64,000 nt of DNA from Cotesia glomerata (Eukaryota > Arthropoda > Insecta > Hymenoptera > Braconidae). A program made the translations under genes and the position numbers. The notes below the pieces were generated by a model. It was not told where the DNA came from. It did not search any database and was given only the letters and a program-made list of their open reading frames with translations. Positions 12,801 to 22,035 of this stretch are shown here, piece by piece. The number at the start of each line of letters is the position of its first letter. Position 1 is the stretch's first letter. The stretch covers positions 9,737,297 to 9,801,296 of the forward strand of contig NC_058161.1 in the NCBI RefSeq assembly GCF_020080835.1, given 5' to 3'.

Positions 12801-15800
12801 TTGCTTTTAAAATCAATAAACAAATAAATCAAGTGAATTAAAAATTAAATATACATTACCGCGGCTGAATTTCGATATCAACATCAGGCGTCGCAAATCC
12901 GTTTACTCGCGCGTGTTCTTATTTTTTATTCATTAAGTCTTGTACTTTATTTTATATAATATAATACTATGTATATTACAAGTACTGAAAACTTTTTTTA
13001 TTTTATTTTAGCTTCCTTTAAACATGAAAATAAATGCATCATAGATTCATTAAATCGAGTAATTTATCAGATAAAATATCAAACATAAAATATTTGTAAT
13101 ACTGTACTTAAGATTTTCTTATTATTTATATTTTTATAATAATGAGTAGTATTGCCTGAAAAGTAATAATTGATGCTTACCTCGAGAATATTTTTCGCAC
13201 GAGGTGATCCTGTGTCTGGTCCAATTGAGGCTCATTTTTCCTCCTTTCTGCAAGCTCTTTTTCACGACGTACATCCGCGACTTTTCGAAATATGAGCTGA
13301 AAACCAATTTGTTTGTTAAAATTACTAATTTGACAGTTAATTAACAGTTATTCGATATTTTCCTTTAAAATAAAGTGATAATTAATCAACTACTCAGTAC
13401 TCTGCACTCTGATTATAAACATCCGCTAAAATAACTTAAAATATTTATTTTTTATTAACTCTTACAAAAAGTTATTTATGCAAATTTCAAATTTATAACT
13501 TCAATTAGTATTTACATTTATTACAAAGTAAACTTTTAATTGCATTTAGAATTCAGAACAAATTCAAATTTCCTTCTTATAAATTTTTAATCATGATTTG
13601 GAAGTGTTTTTAATTATTGATCAGAGAGCGAAAGTAATTCTAACTTTCGAAAATTTTTGTAATTTAGCAAAAATGTTTAAAAATTTGAATTCCAATAAAA
13701 TAAATATTACGTAGAGTATAATCAATAAACGTTATTGACTTGTCGAATTGTCTACTGTGGAATCATTTATTTATAGTAAAAACAAACACTAACTATAAAA
13801 ATAATTATACACTTTTATTTGTATCAATTTGAATAAATTAAATTTGTTAAGAAAAAAATTATTTTTCGACTTATTAATCAATTTTTTATAAAAAACATTT
13901 TTTACGGAGTGAAATAAACTTTTCATTTCAAAGAAATCCTACAAGAAAAAGAAATTAATTTCATTGAAGAAGATTACAATTAATTTTCTAGACAAAACGT
14001 GAAGTTAAAAATTATAAGATAAAATAAAGTTAGAAATCTAGAGCGCGCTCAATAAAGTATTGGAATAAAAAATCGGAATATTTATTTTTATTATAAAATT
14101 TAAAATTAATAATAATAATTTACTTCCAACTGAGTTCAGCGTATAAATTTTTAACAGTTTTTATTTAATCTGTAATATTTTTCCCTTTCAACAAGTTTGT
14201 TATTTCCAAGAAATTTCATAATAAAAAAAAAGTTTTATGAAACAATTACGTTTCATTTCTTATTTTAATAACATTACGCTACATAATTTTTTAATGATTA
14301 TAAAAAAATCTAATTAGATAAAAGAAGGAGACTGCAGTCGTATTAAAAAGAGCAAGAAAAAGAAAAACAAGTTAGTTGAGATAATGGTGATAATATATAT
14401 TGCGAGATCAGCTCAACTTTTTTTTTTCTTTCTTTTAATACTCTGATACTGAAAATGAAAAAAAAAAAGTTGCGCTTGCGCAACTTTTATACGAGTCGAT
14501 AATAGCAGCTTTGTAGTTGCTCATCATAAGCACAGAGTGGAGCTACTGCTTGGTTAGTCAACTTATTTAACCTCAAAATATATCATATATATATATATAT
14601 ATGTATATAAAGGTATTTTATTGTTATTAATCTTAATTATTTATTTATTGTTGATTATTTGTTCAATTGATAGGTATTCCAATGTGATTTTAAAACGGAA
14701 TCAATTAAAAGTCCATCGAAAATGAATGACACTTGAAGAAGAAAATACGTCATTAAAGACATGACATATCAAGTTGTTTGGGGGTTCTCTTGATGGAGAT
14801 AATAACTTTTGATGTATGTATATTGTACATTGTACGTTGCGAGCAGGTTGGATGACGTATTGACTTCCACTACAAAAGGTATTTATTTATAAACTTAATA
14901 TAATCTTAATAATCTCGTATGATTTCCGATACAGTGATTACAAAAAATAATAATTTATAAATTTATGTTATTTTTATTGCAATTTATTGTTTAAATATTA
15001 TTACAATAATAATGTAACTGATAAGAATTTTATTTGAGATTAAGTGTTAAATTAATTTTAATACACTCAGATAGTATAAAGAATTTAGATAAAATAAACA
15101 AAAATATTCTTCAGTCGCTGTATGAATAAAATATTAAGTTTCGAATCAATGTTACCGATGTCGTTTTTTTAATTAAAGTTAGTTCCAAAGTTGTTGATAC
15201 AATTGAATTTAAACAAACTTAAAAAAAAAAAAAAAATAATTTCAATAAAAAAGTTTCAAATTATTCGTATTTAAATTTAGTTGAGAAATATTTCTTGAGG
15301 CTGTTGTTTAAAAATATTTTTTTTTTTAACCCAGTTAAATATCGATCTAAAAGTGTATTATTATCTGAATAAACATATTTATTTCATTATGTATTTTTTA
15401 GATGGGTCATGGATCAAGTCGCTCAGCATCCTCGGCAAATTTATTGTCGTCCGAGGAGTTGACTCTAGTGGAAAATCTTTTCAAGTCCATGTCTCGGAGT
15501 TCAGGTTCAATAAAACGGGAGGATATTTTTAAACACTGGTCTATCCACCTGGATGATATTCTACTACAGTTTGTCGTGCGTTTTCTATGCCATGATCCCG
15601 GTAAAAAAGTGTCTGCAATAAACGGCGAAAACTTTGGTCGTCTGTACGTGTTTGCGATACGTGGGAGTCCGGAGGAACGTACCAAATTACTATTCGATGG
15701 GTTTATAGAGGATGAACAGAAATACGAAATACCAACAGCAACATTTCTCCAGTACGTGCAAGCAACTATCAATTCGTACCTGAGACTACAAAAAAACTGT

Positions 15801-18800
15801 GGTAATAATCATTATTTAAGTTGGAGTAGTATTGGATGTACTGTTAACACACGAAGGATCGCTGTACGCTCAAAGAGCCTTTGCGAGGATTTAATTAAAC
15901 ATGGTGATAATCTAACAGCAGATACTATTGAATCGTGGTTTAGTGTATGTGGAACCTTCAAAGAGATCCAGTCCCACGTATTTCAGTGTCTTTTTTTGGT
16001 ATCACAAAAAAAGGGCGATAAAAATACAAGTGGACGTATTAACGACCTAAATCTTTTGCCAATTTGTAAGGGGTTAGAAAATATACCGCATTTCCCAAGT
16101 ATCCTCGGCCTGGGTGATGTATTATTTTTGAATGTCAGTCTGCCCCATGAACTCCGGAAAGAATGGCGATTTTTGTTTTCTAGTCAGGTACACGGCGAAT
16201 CCTTTTCAACGATGCTAGGACGGATATCAATGCAAGGTGCAACGATAATTATTATACAAGACACTGACGATCATGTGTTTGGAGCGTTTTCATCAGATAA
16301 CTGGTCGCTCAGTCCGAATTTTGTCGGGAATTCGTCCTGTTTTTTATTCAAACTTGAACCAGATATACTAACGTTCCCGGCAACCGGTTACAACAATCAT
16401 TATCAGTATTTAAATCTTCACCAGCAGACAATGCCAAATGGTTTGTTGATTGGTGGTCAGCTCAATTATCCTGGCCTTTGGCTCGAATGTGATTACGGAA
16501 CAGGGAAATCAAGTATATCATGCACGACATTTCAGAATTATATACAACTCAGTGGTAAAGAAAACTTTACAATAAAACATTTAGAGGTCTGGGGTGTTGG
16601 AGCTGTGCCAGAAGCTGAGGTAGCAACTCGGGACACTAGATCCGTCTTGGATCAGGATCCAGCCTCACAAGTTATGCTCGAGTTAGCTGGTCGTAAAATG
16701 CATAGCGAGGGTTTGAGGAATAAAAAAGAGTGAACCATTTTTTCATCGTCGGTCTCATTTAATAAACTTTTTTCACGTGGCTCAATGTCTGATTAACACA
16801 TCGAACATAACTGCTTCGCTTTACTTTCAAATATTATGAGATGTTATTAAATTTTATTTCAGTTTAAACTATACACGCTTAAGTATAAATTACACAATAT
16901 ATCGATATGAAAAATGAAAATAACGAATTCATTGTTTTTCATTACGACTCTTACGAGCACTTGAGAGACCAGAATGGAGTACTATCTCAGAAATTTAATA
17001 AACTTGGGATAATTTTTTTCTCATTAAAAAAAAAAAAAAAAAAAAAAAAAACAAACTTGGAGAGATTGTAAAGACTCAAGGGAATACATTATCGAGAGAT
17101 GAACGAAAAAAAAAACTAAAATAATAATGAAAAATCAAGAAAGAAAAAAAGAAAAAAAGAATTTTATAACCTGGATAAGTAAAACCATAAATTATTCTCT
17201 CAGATAGCATTTCATTTATTTACTTCCACTGAATTTGAAGGGTTGAAAGAGCTCGGTCATCTTGAGGGAAAACTACTCTTGCTATTTTCGTTATCTGTTT
17301 ACCTCCTTTTTATCTTTGACTATCGATAAATCGTACAAAACAAAAAATATAATTATAATAAATCTAAATATATAAAAAAAAAAAGCTAAAACGAAAGACA
17401 GAAATATTAACCTACCGATTCTATACGTCCTCGAAAATATAATATATGAATTGTTGTGTCTGTGTAAATTAAAAAAAAAAAAAAAAACTTCTGTGCTATG
17501 ATAGATGTATAAATATTAAACTAAATTAAATAAAGAAACTATCTCTGATGTTAATTATAAAATTTGTTATTTTATTTTATTAACTAGGAAATAAATAACT
17601 TACCCGGTGACGTAGGTTGTAAGTCAGTACGAGATTTCTAGCAAACGAGTTGGCGAACGCTTGGTAAAAATCCAGAACCTCGAGCAATCTGTCACGCTTT
17701 ATGGTGTGGAGATCGCAGTAGGTAAGTGCGCGTACATTAGCAGCACTTTGTCCAACAGCGGAGTCTTTCCAAAAACTGTCGCCGAATACGTCGCCCTTGC
17801 CGAGTATCGCGACGACCTCGTCATCCTGGATGACCTCGAGGCTACCGGTAACAATAAAGCACAGCGAGTCTATGGATTCGCCAGTGTGATACAGTAAATC
17901 TCCCGGAGCGCTGTGCGACATTGTAAAATGCATCGCTAGGGCACGCAAACAACCATCTGAGGCCAATCTGCAACACAAAAGATCTCATTGTTTCTCATGA
18001 TAAACAATAACCTGTATCACAATACCAATTATAGTCTCTATTACTCTCCAAACAAATCATTTTCGAACGATTCTATTTTAAGTATACCAATTATAGCAAG
18101 TCTATTATTAATTGCAGTTTACTATTAATTGAAAATAATTATTAGCGAGTAGTCACTGGGCGATTGCCCGAGAGATAATTATTATTTTACTAATTGTCAT
18201 TTACATAAATGATATTTTGTAGAGACTTATTATTTTAATAATAATAATTATTATTATTGCTATATCAGCGATTGTATTTATTTTAGTAAGAAGATATGTA
18301 AAATGAATATTAATATAAAAATAATTACCTAAAAGCTGGATGTTCATTGAAGACTTTACGATTTAAATGAACACAAATATCGGCTTTCATGTCTTTTGGA
18401 CAATAATTAAGTACTTTATCAGTATCCAGTCCTTTAGTCATAGCCCATGTGCTTACAACGTAGTCCATAACTCGTTCACTAAGAGCTTTCGGTACCTCAT
18501 GTAGCTTCATGAATTCTCTAACGTTGTTGAGCATGTCGTGGTACTTGGCAGTTGCCGAGGTCATCTGCTGGATTATTGTCGTAACATGTCCAAAGATGGT
18601 AGCATATAGAAGAGCTACAACCGTCGAGTTAAGGTATTAGTTTAATGCGAATGAATATCAATGAGCAATAAATTTAAATTCATAATCATAATACAATAAA
18701 AACAACTCATAACAATACAGCTAAGCTATACTGTACAAGATTACAAAAGACGTAAGATTAACGTAGTAAAGTAAAATTTTACCGGCAATGATCATCATGC

Positions 18801-21800
18801 AAATGGTGAAAATTTTTTCGTTGTCCGTTTCAGCTGCGACGTTACCAAAACCAACAGAAGTCATACAAGTCATGGTAAAATAAAGCGCCGTGACGTACAT
18901 AGTGCGTCTTGATGGTCCAGCAACCAATTCTGGGACTGTGCTCGCGTTAGTCCATAGATAACTGTAAGGTGATTGTGTCACGTTCGCGAGTTTCCACAGC
19001 CACGAGTATTGAACGCCTCCATCCGCATCTGACCTTCCTATCGAGTACCTTGAAAGCAATATGATGCACACAATAATCGTGATCAGAATGATATATTATT
19101 TGTGACATTTTGTTAAAAGCATTCTTCATTTTATCTAGTGACTATAAAGCTAGCTCTATCAAAGTTCACGGCACATTTATAATATTAAAAAGTATATAAA
19201 CAGCAATAATGTAATCATAAGAATAATGTTTTTTAAAATAACAATAACAAAAAATGTATTTATTCTAGAATAATAATTATAATGCGCTCGTGACTTGAAA
19301 TACCCGCTGAAGAATCACCTTAATATGACATACCAGATACAGGCAAGCCAGTGTGCAACCAACATGTAGAAGCACAGCAATAAAATCAGCATAGCTGCTC
19401 CGTACTCTAAGTAACGATCCAGTTTACGCACGACTCGTCCCAATCGCAGCAATCGCACGACTTTCAGAGCCGAAAAAAGACTTCCTATTCCGTCTTCGTC
19501 GTGGTCGAAGGCATTGAAGACGTCGTAGGGCAGACAACTTAGTAGATCTATTATGAACCATGACTTCAAATAATTCATTCTTATTACCTGTAAGTATTAA
19601 ATATCACATTTAATAATAGTTAATAGTTAATAGTTGTTCATTGTTGGATGTAATTGAAAAGTTTTGAAAATTCAAAAATACACGCTAAAATCGTTCAAAT
19701 TATGATGAAACTAAAATGTTTACTTTAGAAATATATAGTGAGCACTTAAAAGCTACCCTAGTTGTTTCTTAATTGTTCCGTAAATCATTAAAGTGACGCT
19801 CCATCAGATGGACTTTGAAAAATCAACTTTTACAGTTTGAACTTTGGTAATTTGACGCTTTAAGTGTTCGAATAAATGAAAAAATTTTTTTTGTGCAATA
19901 AGTGAATGAATGAATTGTAATTCTTTTTGACTTTTTATTTATTTTAATTTATGAATGCCCATCTGTTTCTTGATAACCGCAAGTTTCAATTCTAAGATAA
20001 TATATTACCAACAAAATGAAATAATGTCTGTTATATATTTTAGATTTATATTATTTTAGTGGCTCAAATAAACAAATATCTTTCAAAAAGGACAAAATAC
20101 TGATTTTTGTTGAATAATATTTTATACTGTTATTTCATACAACTGACATCTTATAATTTTTTTTTTCGTTACAGAGGCATTCTTCAATGGATATGAATAA
20201 ACAAGATTTCAAGACCTTGAAATAGTAATAATAGAGGTGGACATTTAAGTCTTGTAAAAGAAAATATTTGAGAAAATATAATAACAGTATAATTACTACC
20301 TTTATAATTTTTTTTTATTATGCGATCATGAAACCAAAGAAATAAGTATAATTACTTTAGGATCGGAAACGACTTCGCCACCGGCGCCGACGAAAGTCGT
20401 ATGGAAGTTGAGCACAATGTCAATGAAGAATATAACGTCAACTATGCTGTCAACTACAAGCAACGAAACATCTTCACTGGTTTTGTTCTTGAAGGCCACA
20501 TTATACGGCACCATAATTGCTGTATAGAATGTCAGACAAAGGATTATCCAGTCCCAAATCGCTTTGAATGCACAGTAATGAAGTAAAATGTGCGGAGGAG
20601 TTTTTGGCGCTTCTTGACGATATTGTGGCATCACATCTGAATTTAATGACATCATCTGCAATACAATTTGCAACATATATATATATATATATTTTACATC
20701 ATATGATGATATGACACTTTCAATTTAAGTAGTTTTAATCTAAAGAACAGAGGTCAATGGTGAGCCAGTAAATCAATTGCAACATTTCTCGTTAATTAAA
20801 TGTTTCCGGCTCACTCTCGTGAAATAATTATTAAAAGTTATCATCAAAGATTCAGATCTTAATTAACTCGAGAAATATATATTATACAAATGTATATAAT
20901 ATATAAATTTAATTGAAACAAAAACTTACATGACCAAGATGAGATTGTTTTGTAGTCATGGGCAAAGTATCTTTGACAACCGGTATATGAGAGCTGAATT
21001 GTGAGACCAGGACAGACCTCGATCTCGTGACAGATCTCGCGAGTTTGGCAAACTTTGATAGCCCGCCTTTGTTGTCGTCCGTCTCGATCGGTTGCTTTAG
21101 CGCCGTTATATCCCGGAATGTCAAGAGAAACAGCACCACCAAATCTCGCTCGTTCTTTATCGGTGCTATTTGTAACAGCAGCCATAGTGGAGTCTCTGTG
21201 GACATTTTAATTAATAATCAAAGCTTATTAATTGGTAAACTTTATCAAATTAAACTAGATAAAAGTTTTGCTACATAATTCACAATAGATTTTTAATAAT
21301 TAGAAACAAATCTCTGAGAAAACTATCTATGCACAGATCATTATATTTCAAATCTACAACTCTTTTTTATTTACATTGTTGTCAGCGTTGACAGAAACGT
21401 TTGTTTCATTTTTATCTCTGGTTATAAACGAGTTATAAATTTCAAAGGTAGTGATTGATGAGTATTTTAGACTTGAATTTTTTTTTCTTTTTTTTTGAGA
21501 GGGTTGTATCCAATGGAGTTACTGATAAGTTTTTTACATTTTCGTATTAAAATTTTATTGTATTACATTGAGTTCTATGTTATCTCCTCAACCTTTTACT
21601 TTTCATTTTAATTTTTAGATTTACAACTCGGTTATAGATGAAGACAAAGTTTCTTCAACGCATAAATAATATTAAAAATGGAAGAAATTAAAGAAAAAAA
21701 AGTTTTTGATCTGACAAAAAATGACATAGAAAGATCTAACTAGTTAATTATAGTTAATGATGGATATTTTCTCACCTATTCCTGGATTATATAGCTCTGT

Positions 21801-21957
21801 ATGTTTCTTTAATTTTTGATTAGTGATGAAAGACTATTTTATAAATTGTTAAGTTCATCTCTAGTGACTACGATAATAAATTATTTGGAGAGCATTAAAA
21901 TGGGCGATGCTTTAGGTAATGTGGCTCATGTTCTCACACAAAAGCTCCAGTATATAA

Positions 21958-22035
<78 letters not shown>

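Larger units (their letters stand above)
7784..13180. other. eag intron with repeats and GC-rich islands
   Basis: Apart from the Helitron, microsatellites and exon candidates listed separately, this intron is AT-rich and featureless. Another GC-richer island at 12860-12912 has a minus-strand open stretch (NGFATPDVDIEIQPR) ending in a GTAATG donor but no convincing acceptor. One at 9670-9745 has a long pyrimidine tract before AAAG, then a 17-codon open frame in the right phase. Confidence 0.5.

Noticed and set aside
15407..15772. Minus-strand frame of 121 codons
   Set aside because: Antisense shadow of the TLDc gene.
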